Part shown: one piece after another, positions 18,530 to 25,960 of the stretch
Layout of the letters: every line of letters starts with the position of its first letter
Numbering within the stretch: position 1 is the first letter of the stretch
Assembly (NCBI GenBank): GCA_002285055.1
Contig: NQYJ01000011.1
Location: forward strand, 1 to 53,548
Source of the DNA: Candidatus Izimoplasma sp. ZiA1
GTDB lineage: Bacteria; Bacillota_I; Bacilli_A; Izemoplasmatales; Izemoplasmataceae
DNA: 53,548 nt
Direction: 5' to 3'
Made by a program: the position numbers and the translations under genes
Notes under the pieces: model-generated
Database searches by the model: none
What the model saw: only the letters and a program-made list of their open reading frames with translations
Told to the model about the DNA's origin: nothing

Positions 18530-19021
18530 ATGAACAAAAAGACTATTATTTACTCATTAGTTACAATAGTGATACTAATCGTTATTGATCAACTAACAAA
18601 ATATTTAATTGTTAGAACAATGGATGAAGGACAATCAATAGAAGTTATAAAAGACTTCTTTTACATTTCTAGTCATCGTAATTCTGGAGCATTATGGGGT
18701 ATAATGCAACAACAGATGGTAACATTTTATTTAGTGACAATCGCAGCTTTAGGGTTCTTTTATTATTTACTTAAAGATGCTGATTTTACAAATAAAAAAT
18801 TCTATTCAATCAGTATTATTTTATTAATTGCTGGTGGAATTGGAAACTTTATAGATCGTCTTATTTTTAAAGAAGTTGTCGACTTCTTAAACTTTTACAT
18901 TTTTGGATTTGATTTTGCAATATTTAACTTTGCTGATATGTGTTTAACTGTCGGTGTGGCAATGTTTGCAATAGATGTGTTGATATTAGATGGAAAACGA
19001 AAAAAGTCTCTTAGCAACTAG
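18530..19021 (+). CDS. lspA: Lipoprotein signal peptidase (signal peptidase II)
   Basis: Integral membrane aspartyl protease that removes signal peptides from diacylglyceryl-modified prolipoproteins. It has four membrane helices; the motif HRNSGALWGI; and catalytic Asp109 in GNFIDR and Asp136 in FNFADM. The length of 163 aa is normal. AGAGGTGA precedes the ATG. Its presence implies that the organism makes lipoproteins (lgt is not in the window). It overlaps rluD by 32 nt, the same order as in Bacillus. Confidence 0.96.
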   Translation: MNKKTIIYSLVTIVILIVIDQLTKYLIVRTMDEGQSIEVIKDFFYISSHRNSGALWGIMQQQMVTFYLVTIAALGFFYYLLKDADFTNKKFYSISIILLIAGGIGNFIDRLIFKEVVDFLNFYIFGFDFAIFNFADMCLTVGVAMFAIDVLILDGKRKKSLSN

Positions 19022-19901
19022 TATTCATCAAAGATTAAGAATCGACAAAGTGGTTTCATCTGAATTTGAAGAATTATCAAGAAGTAATGTTCAACATTAT
19101 TTAGCTCTAGGGGCTATCTTGGTGAATGGTGAATCAGTTAAACCAAACTATAAAGTAAAAGAAAACGATTTAATAACAATCGATATCCCAGAAGCAGAAG
19201 AAATAACTTTAGAAGCAGAAGATATTCCTCTAGACATTGTTTATGAGGATGAGGACTTAGTAATAGTAAACAAAAACTATGATATGGTAGTTCACCCAGC
19301 TATAGGAAACTATACAGGAACATTAGTAAATGCTTTAATGTTTCATGTAAAAGATTTTAAAGCTATAAAAGGTGAGATTAGACCAGGAATTGTTCATAGA
19401 ATTGATAAGGAAACAAGTGGTCTTTTAGTTGTTGCTAAAAACAACGAGGCACTTGAGATTATTGGTAACCAATTACGAGAAAAAACTGTAAAAAGGGAAT
19501 ACCTTGCTTTAGTTGAAGGTGTTATTCCTCACAACTTAGGGAAAGTGAATGCTCCTATTGGTAGAGATAAAAAAAATCGCCAGAAAATGGCGGTTGTTGA
19601 TAATGGTAAAGAAGCTGTTACTAATTTCAAAGTACTTGAAAGATTTGAACATTATACTTTAATTGAATGTGTTTTAGAAACTGGAAGAACCCATCAAATC
19701 AGAGTTCACTTAAACTATATTGGGTTTCCTATAGTAGGAGACAAAAAATATGGGCGTAAAAAAACAGATACAACTCATGGTCAATACCTTCATGCTAAAA
19801 CCCTTGGTTTTATTCATCCATCAACAAAAGAATATATTGAATTTGATTCAGAAATTCCCGAGTTTTTTAATGCTAAACTAGAAGAACTGAGAAATGCCTG
19901 A
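18990..19901 (+). CDS. rluD: Ribosomal large-subunit pseudouridine synthase (RluD/YlyB type)
   Basis: Converts specific uridines of 23S rRNA to pseudouridine. It has an N-terminal S4 RNA-binding domain (roughly residues 12-72) and the RluA-type catalytic motif HRIDKETSGLLVVAK with nucleophile Asp139, then GRTHQIRVHL. The length of 303 aa is typical. It starts inside the lspA 3' end and stops with TGA, within which region the next gene starts (8-nt overlap). RluD versus another RluA-family target cannot be settled by eye. It shares an operon with psuK and psuG, which break pseudouridine down. Confidence 0.9.
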   Translation: MENEKSLLATSIHQRLRIDKVVSSEFEELSRSNVQHYLALGAILVNGESVKPNYKVKENDLITIDIPEAEEITLEAEDIPLDIVYEDEDLVIVNKNYDMVVHPAIGNYTGTLVNALMFHVKDFKAIKGEIRPGIVHRIDKETSGLLVVAKNNEALEIIGNQLREKTVKREYLALVEGVIPHNLGKVNAPIGRDKKNRQKMAVVDNGKEAVTNFKVLERFEHYTLIECVLETGRTHQIRVHLNYIGFPIVGDKKYGRKKTDTTHGQYLHAKTLGFIHPSTKEYIEFDSEIPEFFNAKLEELRNA

Positions 19902-20844
19902 TTTATACACTCATTCAAAAATAGCTTTTGAAATTGTGAAAAAAATGAATAAAACCGTTGATAAAAGAATCCTCGCGGTTGGTGCTCAGGGTCCAGATCC
20001 TATTTACTACAATAATTTTAGTAAAGAGGCTAAGCATTACCGTGAAATCGCAGATCGCATGCATGACACAAAAACACAAGATTTTTTTATAAGTATGTTA
20101 AAGTATTTAAAAGATAATTATACAGAAGATTTATATGATTATACTATTGGCTTTATCGCACACTATGCTGCAGATACTGTGATTCACCCTTATGTTTATC
20201 ACAAAGTTGGATTTTATGTTAAAAACGACCCTATTTATAATCAGTATCGTGGATATCATTTTAATTTTGAAAGAGGAATTGATGCTTACTTAATTAAGCG
20301 AGATAAAAAAATATCGCCTCGCAAATATAATCTAACTAAAATTGAAATGCCTTTAGAAGTTATTAGTCCAGACGTTAGTAAAATGTATAAACATTCACTA
20401 AAAGAAGTATACAACTTTGATGAAGGTGATATAGTCTTTGATAACTCATTAAAAGCAATGTACTTTAATGTTAAATATTTGATTAAAGATAGATTTGGAA
20501 TTAAAACAATAATCTATAAATTTTTAGATTTATTTATTAAAATGGATTTAAATTTACGTGATTTAACATTTTTTAATCGAATCAAGAATGTTGATTATCT
20601 AAATAAAAACAATCAGACATGGTATCATCCAATCACGAATGAGAAATCTACAAAATCAGTAGATGAACTTTATGAGGACGCAATTAATCGTGGCATTTAC
20701 TTAGTTGACCAGGTTGATAAATACCTTAATGATGAAAACCATGAAGAATTATCAAAAGTCTTCATAAACCTATCATATAATTCAGGTATTGATTGTAAAC
20801 TTGATCAAACAATGACAAACTTTAATATCTTTAAAAAGGAATAA
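19894..20844 (+). CDS. Zinc-dependent phospholipase C-like protein
   Basis: Resembles the Zn_dep_PLPC family of bacterial hydrolases. Features seen: an N-terminal LYTHSKIA with His6, GAQGPDPIYY, and a histidine/aspartate cluster GFIAHYAADTVIHPYVYHK, which supplies metal ligands in that family. No signal peptide is visible, so it is probably cytosolic and its substrate is uncertain (phospholipid or other phosphoester). 316 aa, ending on a TAA inside a terminator arm. Last gene of the tcdA operon. Confidence 0.7.
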   Translation: MPDLYTHSKIAFEIVKKMNKTVDKRILAVGAQGPDPIYYNNFSKEAKHYREIADRMHDTKTQDFFISMLKYLKDNYTEDLYDYTIGFIAHYAADTVIHPYVYHKVGFYVKNDPIYNQYRGYHFNFERGIDAYLIKRDKKISPRKYNLTKIEMPLEVISPDVSKMYKHSLKEVYNFDEGDIVFDNSLKAMYFNVKYLIKDRFGIKTIIYKFLDLFIKMDLNLRDLTFFNRIKNVDYLNKNNQTWYHPITNEKSTKSVDELYEDAINRGIYLVDQVDKYLNDENHEELSKVFINLSYNSGIDCKLDQTMTNFNIFKKE

Positions 20845-20861
20845 AATTATTCCTTTTTTTA
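20833..20861 (+). terminator. Terminator of the tcdA-to-PLC operon
   Basis: The arms AAAGGAAT / ATTCCTTT (loop AAAATT, extendable by A-T pairs) are followed by a seven-T run. The left arm overlaps the last codons and stop of the PLC-like gene. Confidence 0.88.
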
Positions 20862-20914
20862 TTTGAAAAAAATTTAAAACTATGGATTACTTAAGCGGGA
20901 GTATACTTTAATAG

Positions 20915-20936
20915 AAGTGGTCAAAAATCACCACTT
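20915..20936 (+). promoter_or_regulatory. Inverted repeat (candidate operator) at the dinB-like promoter
   Basis: AAGTGGT (20915-20921) and ACCACTT (20930-20936) form a perfect 7-bp inverted repeat with an 8-nt gap. The right arm runs into the -35 box of the promoter for the translesion polymerase. It does not resemble the Bacillus LexA box. A smaller palindrome, AGTATACT, lies at 20900-20907. Confidence 0.55.
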
Positions 20937-20962
20937 GAATGTTTTAAAAAATCGACTATAAT
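20935..20962 (+). promoter_or_regulatory. Promoter of the UmuC-like polymerase/YolD operon
   Basis: TTGAAT (20935-20940), a 16-nt spacer and TATAAT (20957-20962). The -35 overlaps the right arm of the inverted repeat, so a bound protein would block transcription. Confidence 0.75.
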
Positions 20963-20994
20963 TAGAGTAAGATAAAGAAAAGAGGTGATTGAAA

Positions 20995-22260
20995 ATGGAA
21001 AACTTTAAACTACATAAAAACATTATATGCATTGATTTAAAGAGCTTTTACGCATCAGTAGAATGCGTACTTCGTGGCCTTGATCCTTTTTCAACACCAC
21101 TAGTAGTGGCTGACAAGTCTAGAAGTAATGGGAGTGTAGTTTTAGCGATTACACCATACCTTAAAAGTCTAGGTGTAAAGAGTCGTTGCCGTGTCTTTGA
21201 ATTGCCGACAGATGGCAAAATAATATATGCTAAACCAAGAATGAAAAAGTATCTAGAGTACTCAACTAAAATCATTGAGGTTTATTTGAAGTATGTCGCT
21301 ATGGAAGATTTACATATTTATAGTGTAGATGAAGCTTTTTTGGACTTGACTAGTTATTTAAAATACTATGATATGACTGACTATCAAATGGCACAACTTA
21401 TCTTATCTGATATTTATGAAACTACAAAATTACCAGCAACTTGTGGAATTGGACCTAATCTGTTATTAAGTAAAATCGCGCTAGACGTTGAAAGTAAAAA
21501 ATCGCCCAATTTTATCGCTAAATGGGATTATGATGATGTACAGACTAAACTTTGGGAAATTACACCCCTTTCAAAAATGTGGGGTATTGGTCGAAATATG
21601 GAACGTAACTTAAACCGCCTTGGTTTATACAAAATTGGTGATATTGCTAATTACCCTCTTCAAAAGCTTGTTAAATACTGGGGAGTTATGGGTGCTGAAC
21701 TTTATTATCATGCACACGGAATTGATATGTCAATTATCAATGAAAAACTCGTTTATAAACCAAAGACTAAAAGTGTCGGAATGGGGCAAACTCTGTTTAG
21801 AGATTATTACAAAGATGAAATTGATGTCATTATTAGGGAAATGACTGATGAAGTTACAAAAAGATTACGAGAAGTTGATCAAAAAGGATACACAATAAAC
21901 CTGGGAGTAAGTTATTCAAAAGAACATGGTGGCGGGTTTAATCGCCAAATAACTTTAACATTCCCAACAAATAACGAATCAGAAATATATAATACATGCC
22001 TTGATTTATTTGATCAGTACTATGAAGATCTACCAATCAGGAAAGTATCAATAAGAGTAGCTAATTTAGTAAGTAATTATTTTGTACAAATGAATTTATT
22101 TAAAGACATGACTAATGTAGTTAAAGACTATAAACTACATTCAGCTATGGATAATCTCAAGTATAGATTTGGTAAAAATGCTTGTTTAAGATCCACATCA
22201 CTTTTAAAAAAATCAACAGTCATAGACAGGAACACGATGGTAGGTGGACATAATGGATAA
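20995..22260 (+). CDS. Y-family DNA polymerase (UmuC/UvrX-like)
   Basis: A translesion DNA polymerase. The palm motifs are IDLKSFYASVE (roughly residues 13-23) and YSVDEAFLDL (roughly 104-113), with the metal-binding acidic residues. RCRVFELP and the WGIG(R)N HhH region match the Gram-positive UvrX/YqjW branch rather than DinB (Pol IV). A little-finger domain follows. 421 aa. AGAGGTGAT (20981-20989) selects ATG 20995 over an upstream TTG inside that site. It overlaps the YolD-like gene by 8 nt, the usual partner of UvrX-type polymerases. The inverted repeat at the promoter suggests damage-type regulation. Confidence 0.88.
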   Translation: MENFKLHKNIICIDLKSFYASVECVLRGLDPFSTPLVVADKSRSNGSVVLAITPYLKSLGVKSRCRVFELPTDGKIIYAKPRMKKYLEYSTKIIEVYLKYVAMEDLHIYSVDEAFLDLTSYLKYYDMTDYQMAQLILSDIYETTKLPATCGIGPNLLLSKIALDVESKKSPNFIAKWDYDDVQTKLWEITPLSKMWGIGRNMERNLNRLGLYKIGDIANYPLQKLVKYWGVMGAELYYHAHGIDMSIINEKLVYKPKTKSVGMGQTLFRDYYKDEIDVIIREMTDEVTKRLREVDQKGYTINLGVSYSKEHGGGFNRQITLTFPTNNESEIYNTCLDLFDQYYEDLPIRKVSIRVANLVSNYFVQMNLFKDMTNVVKDYKLHSAMDNLKYRFGKNACLRSTSLLKKSTVIDRNTMVGGHNG

Positions 22261-22579
22261 CTATCAATATGTTGATCGTAAAATGATGAAATGGGTTCCA
22301 TTTAACGCATTACTTGAACATAGCGATTACCTAAAAGCAATGTTAGACGGAAAAGAACTTAGAGAAAAACCAGTTTTAAGTGAAGATCAATATAATGAAT
22401 TAAACTATAAATTAGAAGAATCATATATTAACAAATATGCAGTTACACTAATAATCTATGAATCAGGACTTTTAAAACGTGTTAAAGGAGTAATTTCGCT
22501 TATTGACATTAATAACCATCTGTTATTTATTGATGGAACAGCAGTAGAAGCAACAAAAATTATTGAAATTATCGTTTAA
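22253..22579 (+). CDS. YolD-like protein
   Basis: A 108-aa protein resembling the YolD family: KMMKWVPFNALLEH near the start and a C-terminal beta-rich part (GVISLIDINNHLLFIDG). YolD-like genes sit beside Gram-positive UmuC-like polymerases and have been suggested to work with them; the biochemical role is not established. AGGTGG (22242-22247) fits ATG 22253; the upstream GTG 22244 is within that site. It overlaps the polymerase stop, so the two are translationally coupled. Confidence 0.75.
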   Translation: MDNYQYVDRKMMKWVPFNALLEHSDYLKAMLDGKELREKPVLSEDQYNELNYKLEESYINKYAVTLIIYESGLLKRVKGVISLIDINNHLLFIDGTAVEATKIIEIIV

Positions 22580-22654
22580 ATACCAAAATCTATAGAATTA
22601 GTTTTCTAAACAAACTTATATTTATTATAAAATAAATTAAAGGGAGTTGAAAAA

Positions 22655-22687
22655 ATGAGAAAACTAAAATTTAAAAGAAAAAAATAA
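22655..22687 (+). CDS. Candidate 10-residue basic leader ORF
   Basis: An ATG at 22655 preceded 8 nt upstream by AAAGGGAG starts MRKLKFKRKK and ends on TAA at 22685. The ribosome site is better than that of the following gene, which starts 15 nt after this stop in the same frame and has no site of its own. It may be a leader peptide whose translation enables re-initiation, or the original N-terminus of the 92-aa gene cut by a nonsense mutation. Confidence 0.4.
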   Translation: MRKLKFKRKK

Positions 22688-22702
22688 ATAGTTGCATCAA
22701 TA

Positions 22703-22981
22703 ATGAAAAGTCATATTTATATTCAAGATGATCAAATAAAGGATTTATTACTTGAAGATATTAGTTTAAAAAAAGTAGGAATCCTAAAAAACGGACAAGA
22801 TATTGAACTAGATATACCACTTGATGATGTATATCTATATGTTGTATATGATAAAAACTTTCCGAAAACATATAACACAAGATTTTTAGTAAAAGAAGAT
22901 TATGGGGATGTTGAATTAATAACTCAACCAAAATTTAACCCTTTTAAAGGAAACCCATTTGTAATTTGGCGCAGTAAATAA
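22703..22981 (+). CDS. Hypothetical protein, 92 aa
   Basis: I do not recognise this protein. It is soluble, mostly beta-strand-like, with acidic N-terminal and middle parts (QDDQIKDLL, then DIPLDDVYLYVVYD) and a proline/aromatic end (KFNPFKGNPFVIW). There is no Shine-Dalgarno before ATG 22703; translation may depend on the small ORF 15 nt upstream, in the same frame. A strong terminator follows, so the gene looks like an independent short transcription unit or the tail of the polymerase operon. Confidence 0.5.
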   Translation: MKSHIYIQDDQIKDLLLEDISLKKVGILKNGQDIELDIPLDDVYLYVVYDKNFPKTYNTRFLVKEDYGDVELITQPKFNPFKGNPFVIWRSK

Positions 22982-22988
22982 TATAAAT

Positions 22989-23014
22989 AAAAGCGGAGAT
23001 AAATCCGCTTTTTT
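22989..23014 (+). terminator. Terminator after the 92-aa gene
   Basis: A perfect 9-bp stem AAAAGCGGA / TCCGCTTTT with loop GATAAA and a T run. The -10 of the next gene (TATAAT, 23017-23022) begins right after the T run. Confidence 0.92.
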
Positions 23015-23066
23015 GATATAATAAAGCTAATAACTAAATTAAAAAATAAGTTTTTAGGAGGTAAGT

Positions 23067-23618
23067 ATGATTGAACTAGAAAAACTAACCAACATTCCGA
23101 CAATAGATCTTGGAGAAATATATTTAAGAGCTGTTGAATATGAAGATTATAAAGATATGTTTGAATATGGAAATGATCCATATGTAACTAAAACCCTAAC
23201 ATGGAAATATGATGAAATAGATGATGCAATAAATTCTGTTAAGAACGTATTTTTATCAAGACCTAGTAGATTATTGCCTTCTGCATATGCAATAGTGTAT
23301 AAGGCGAACAATAAAATGATCGGAACTTGTGACTTTCATACAATTGATTGGGATTTAAAACAAGGTGAAATCGGTTATGTGATTAATCGTAAATATTGGA
23401 ACAAAGGGTATATGACATTATGCTCTAAAGCCTTAATTGATTTTGGATTTAATTATTTAGAACTTGAATCAATTATCATTACCCATGATGCAAAAAACAC
23501 AAGCAGTAAAAGAGTTATTGAAAAATCTGGATTTAGGTTTGTAAAAGACTTTATATCAAGCAAAACTAGTAATTTAAGTAAACTATATCAAATCAAAAAA
23601 ACTGATTACAGAAAATAA
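23067..23618 (+). CDS. GNAT-family N-acetyltransferase (RimJ/RimL-like)
   Basis: A second acetyltransferase of the RimL type, 183 aa. IYLRAVEYEDYKDMFEYGNDP opens the fold, and GEIGYVINRKYWNKGYMT (roughly residues 107-124) is the acetyl-CoA-binding region, followed by NTSSKRVIEKSGF. It parallels the GNAT at 8120 in architecture but is clearly divergent. A perfect AGGAGG lies 6 nt before the ATG. The substrate is unknown. It stands alone between a terminator and the regulator gene. Confidence 0.8.
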   Translation: MIELEKLTNIPTIDLGEIYLRAVEYEDYKDMFEYGNDPYVTKTLTWKYDEIDDAINSVKNVFLSRPSRLLPSAYAIVYKANNKMIGTCDFHTIDWDLKQGEIGYVINRKYWNKGYMTLCSKALIDFGFNYLELESIIITHDAKNTSSKRVIEKSGFRFVKDFISSKTSNLSKLYQIKKTDYRK

Positions 23619-23638
23619 AAAAGTCTTCATCAATAATA

Positions 23639-23647
23639 TGATATAAT
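23639..23647 (+). promoter_or_regulatory. Extended -10 promoter of the FadR-type regulator gene
   Basis: TGATATAAT (TGnTATAAT) lies 17 nt before the start codon, giving a very short leader. The bases 23641-23651 (ATATAATACAA) match the operator core TTGTAATACAA at 9 of 11 positions, so autoregulation is possible, although six of these bases are the -10 itself. Confidence 0.55.
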
Positions 23648-23664
23648 ACAAATGAGGTGATTGT

Positions 23665-24324
23665 ATGACAAAAGGTAAAAGTCAGATTGTCTATGACTAT
23701 ATTGAACAAAAGATTATGCTTGAAGAGTTAAAACCAGGCGAGAAAATACCTTCTGAACAAAAATTATGTGACTTACTCTCAGTAAGCCGCGTAAGTGTTA
23801 GAAGCGGCATTGAAAGACTAACAGCGATTGGTTTATTACATAAGGAAAAATTTGGTGGAACATACGTTGCATCAAATAAACAAGACAACTTCTTAAAAGT
23901 GTTAACACCTACATTCATCCATAATATTAATTATCTAGAAATGTTAGAATTAAGACAAGCATTAGATGCTCTTAGCATTGAACTTTGTTTAAACAACGTC
24001 AGTGAAGAAGGAATAAATATTTTAAAAACATTATTACAAGAAATGGAAGATTTTAAAGAAACCGAGGATTTTTTCATCTTAGATCGTAAATTTCATTTGA
24101 CAATCTCTAAATTCGCCAAAAACAGATTACTTCATAATATTAATGAAATAGTTTGGGATGTCGTTGAAAAAATGTCTAAAGACCAATATCATTCAATAGG
24201 TAATGAGGAAAGAATAGTTGAACATACAAAAATATTAGATGCTATTATCAAAAAAGATCGTGACTTAGCAAGAATATACAGTGTTAGACATTTAGAACGT
24301 ACAATTAACGCCATTAAAAAGTAA
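23665..24324 (+). CDS. GntR/FadR-family transcriptional regulator (FCD domain)
   Basis: An N-terminal winged helix-turn-helix (roughly residues 5-70: PGEKIPSEQKLCDLLSVSRV, then IERLTAIGLLHKEKFGGTYV) is followed by an all-helical FCD ligand-binding domain (roughly 80-215). The FCD metal/ligand residues are visible in DRKFHLTIS, EHTKILDAI and RHLERTI. 219 aa is normal. GAGGTGAT precedes the ATG. It lies directly upstream of the GntP-glycerate kinase genes, whose promoter carries two copies of a FadR-type palindrome, so it most likely controls them with a sugar acid such as glycerate as effector (inference). Confidence 0.88.
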   Translation: MTKGKSQIVYDYIEQKIMLEELKPGEKIPSEQKLCDLLSVSRVSVRSGIERLTAIGLLHKEKFGGTYVASNKQDNFLKVLTPTFIHNINYLEMLELRQALDALSIELCLNNVSEEGINILKTLLQEMEDFKETEDFFILDRKFHLTISKFAKNRLLHNINEIVWDVVEKMSKDQYHSIGNEERIVEHTKILDAIIKKDRDLARIYSVRHLERTINAIKK

Positions 24325-24350
24325 CCACTATTTATAGTGGTTTATTTTTA
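24324..24350 (+). terminator. Terminator of the regulator gene
   Basis: The stem ACCACTA / TAGTGGT (24324-24330 / 24335-24341, loop TTTA) is followed by a T-rich stretch interrupted by one A. It separates the regulator from the gntP promoter. Confidence 0.75.
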
Positions 24351-24363
24351 TGGAAAAAAATAC

Positions 24364-24379
24364 TTGTATACGCTTTCAT
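24364..24379 (+). promoter_or_regulatory. cre-like catabolite repression site
   Basis: TTGTATACGCTTTCAT matches the Bacillus CcpA consensus WTGNAARCGNWWWCAW at 15 of 16 positions (T for A at 24369). It covers the -35 and part of the spacer of the gntP promoter, a position that represses. This implies a CcpA homolog, which is not in the window. Confidence 0.6.
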
Positions 24380-24392
24380 GTTTTGCTATAAT
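24364..24392 (+). promoter_or_regulatory. Promoter of the gntP-glxK operon
   Basis: TTGTAT (24364-24369), a 17-nt spacer and TATAAT (24387-24392), with TGC making an extended -10. The leader to the gntP ATG is about 107 nt and contains both operator palindromes. Confidence 0.8.
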
Positions 24393-24396
24393 CAAT

Positions 24397-24409
24397 ATTG
24401 TAATACAAT
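24397..24409 (+). promoter_or_regulatory. Operator palindrome O1 for the FadR-type regulator
   Basis: ATTGTAATACAAT is a perfect 13-bp palindrome (6-bp arms around a central A) just downstream of the -10, at the expected start of transcription. TTGT(N3)ACAA cores are typical of FadR/GntR-family operators. Confidence 0.7.
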
Positions 24410-24470
24410 TTACACAACATAGCTCTGTTATCTAGATTAAATTGTCATATAATTGTACTATATCGTGTTA

Positions 24471-24483
24471 ATTGTAATACAAA
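24471..24483 (+). promoter_or_regulatory. Operator palindrome O2 for the FadR-type regulator
   Basis: ATTGTAATACAAA repeats O1 at 12 of 13 bases. Its centre is 74 bp from that of O1, about seven helical turns, and it lies just before the gntP ribosome site. Confidence 0.65.
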
Positions 24484-24506
24484 AAAACATTATAGGAGGA
24501 AATACA

Positions 24507-25925
24507 ATGGAAGCACTTTATTTAACTTTATTACTTGTTGTATCTATTATCTTAATAGTATTAGCTACTTCAAAATATAAAGTACACCCTTTTATCGTTT
24601 TAATTTTAGCAGCATTCTTTGTAGCAATCGGAGTTGCGATACCGCAATCATTTGGTTGGTTACAATATGAAGGTAAAATTATCGACTGGGTTGGGATTGA
24701 AGGAATTATTCGTGGTGGATTTGGGGGAATCCTAGCATATATCGGTATCGTAATTGTTCTTGGTACTGTTATAGGGGTAATTTTAGAAAAATCAGGAGCA
24801 GCAGTTAAAATGGCAGATGCTATTTTAAGAGTTGTTGGTCCTAAACGTCCAGGTCTTGCGATGAGTATAATTGGATGGATCGTTAGTATTCCAGTTTTCT
24901 GTGACTCAGGGTACGTTATTTTATCTTCATTAAGAAAATCGGTTACTAGAAAAACTAAAGCTTCAGCTGTAATGATGAGTGTTGCACTTGCAACAGGTTT
25001 ATACGCTTCTCATACACTTGTTCCACCAACACCAGGACCAATAGCTGCAGCAGGTAACTTAGGTTTAGAAGACAAATTAGGTTACGTTATTGGTGTCGGT
25101 ATCTTTGTTTCAATCTTCACAATGTTAGCTGGTTATGCATGGGCTAAATACATTGGTGGTAAAATTGAAATTCAAGAAGATATTGATAACAAAAATGATT
25201 TTGAAAATGGTTTAAATTTAGATGACTCAGAAATGAATGAAAAATATGGGAAATTACCATCAACATTTATGGCATTTGCGCCAATCTTAATTCCTATTAT
25301 TTTAATTGCAATTGGGACAGTAGCAACATTCCCAACTCATCCATTTGGTGAAGGATTTGTATATACATTATTTGCAACTTTAGGGAAACCAGTTAATGCT
25401 TTATTAATCGGATTCTTTATAAGTTTAGGATTATTACCAGCATTCAACCAAGAAACATTAACAGGTTGGATTGGTGAAGGAATCAAACAAGCGGGACCAA
25501 TCATTTTGATTACTGCTGCAGGTGGGGCTTTTGGTGCAGTTATTAAAGCTACACCAGTTGCATTAGTTTTAGGTGATGTACTAAGTAGTATGAGCTTAGG
25601 ATTATTAGTTCCATTTATAATTGCTGCTGCATTAAAATCAGCACAAGGTTCTTCAACTACAGCATTAGTTACAACTTCAGCTATTATGGCATCTTTATTA
25701 GTACCACTTGGTTTAGATTCAACAATGGGTGCGGTATTAACTGTAATGAGTATTGGTGCTGGGGCAATGACTGTTTCACATGCTAATGATTCATATTTCT
25801 GGGTAGTTGCTCAGTTTACAGGTATGGATGTTAAAACAGCATATAAAACGCAAACAATGGCAACATTGATTCAAGGTATAGTAACATTAGTAGTCGTATT
25901 AATTTTAGGATTTATATTCCTATAA
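24507..25925 (+). CDS. GntP-family permease, probably for glycerate
   Basis: An inner-membrane proton symporter of the gluconate (GntP) family with about 12 hydrophobic helices. Family features are KVHPFIVLILAAFFVAIGV near the start, the GGFGGILAYIGIVIVLGTVIG stretch (roughly residues 72-92), IPVFCDSGYVIL and SAQGSSTTALVTTSA. The start is ATG 24507, 7 nt after AGGAGG; this gives 472 aa. Close linkage to glycerate kinase (35 nt downstream) and to a FadR-type regulator makes D-glycerate a better guess than gluconate, since no gluconate kinase is nearby. Confidence 0.88.
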   Translation: MEALYLTLLLVVSIILIVLATSKYKVHPFIVLILAAFFVAIGVAIPQSFGWLQYEGKIIDWVGIEGIIRGGFGGILAYIGIVIVLGTVIGVILEKSGAAVKMADAILRVVGPKRPGLAMSIIGWIVSIPVFCDSGYVILSSLRKSVTRKTKASAVMMSVALATGLYASHTLVPPTPGPIAAAGNLGLEDKLGYVIGVGIFVSIFTMLAGYAWAKYIGGKIEIQEDIDNKNDFENGLNLDDSEMNEKYGKLPSTFMAFAPILIPIILIAIGTVATFPTHPFGEGFVYTLFATLGKPVNALLIGFFISLGLLPAFNQETLTGWIGEGIKQAGPIILITAAGGAFGAVIKATPVALVLGDVLSSMSLGLLVPFIIAAALKSAQGSSTTALVTTSAIMASLLVPLGLDSTMGAVLTVMSIGAGAMTVSHANDSYFWVVAQFTGMDVKTAYKTQTMATLIQGIVTLVVVLILGFIFL

Positions 25926-25960
25926 AAATAAACAAAAAAGTTTTAAAAGGGTGATTAGAC

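Noticed and set aside
20995..22579. UmuC/UvrX-YolD pair as a prophage remnant
   Set aside because: Such pairs occur in prophages, but no phage gene, integrase or repeat flanks it and its base composition matches the neighbours.
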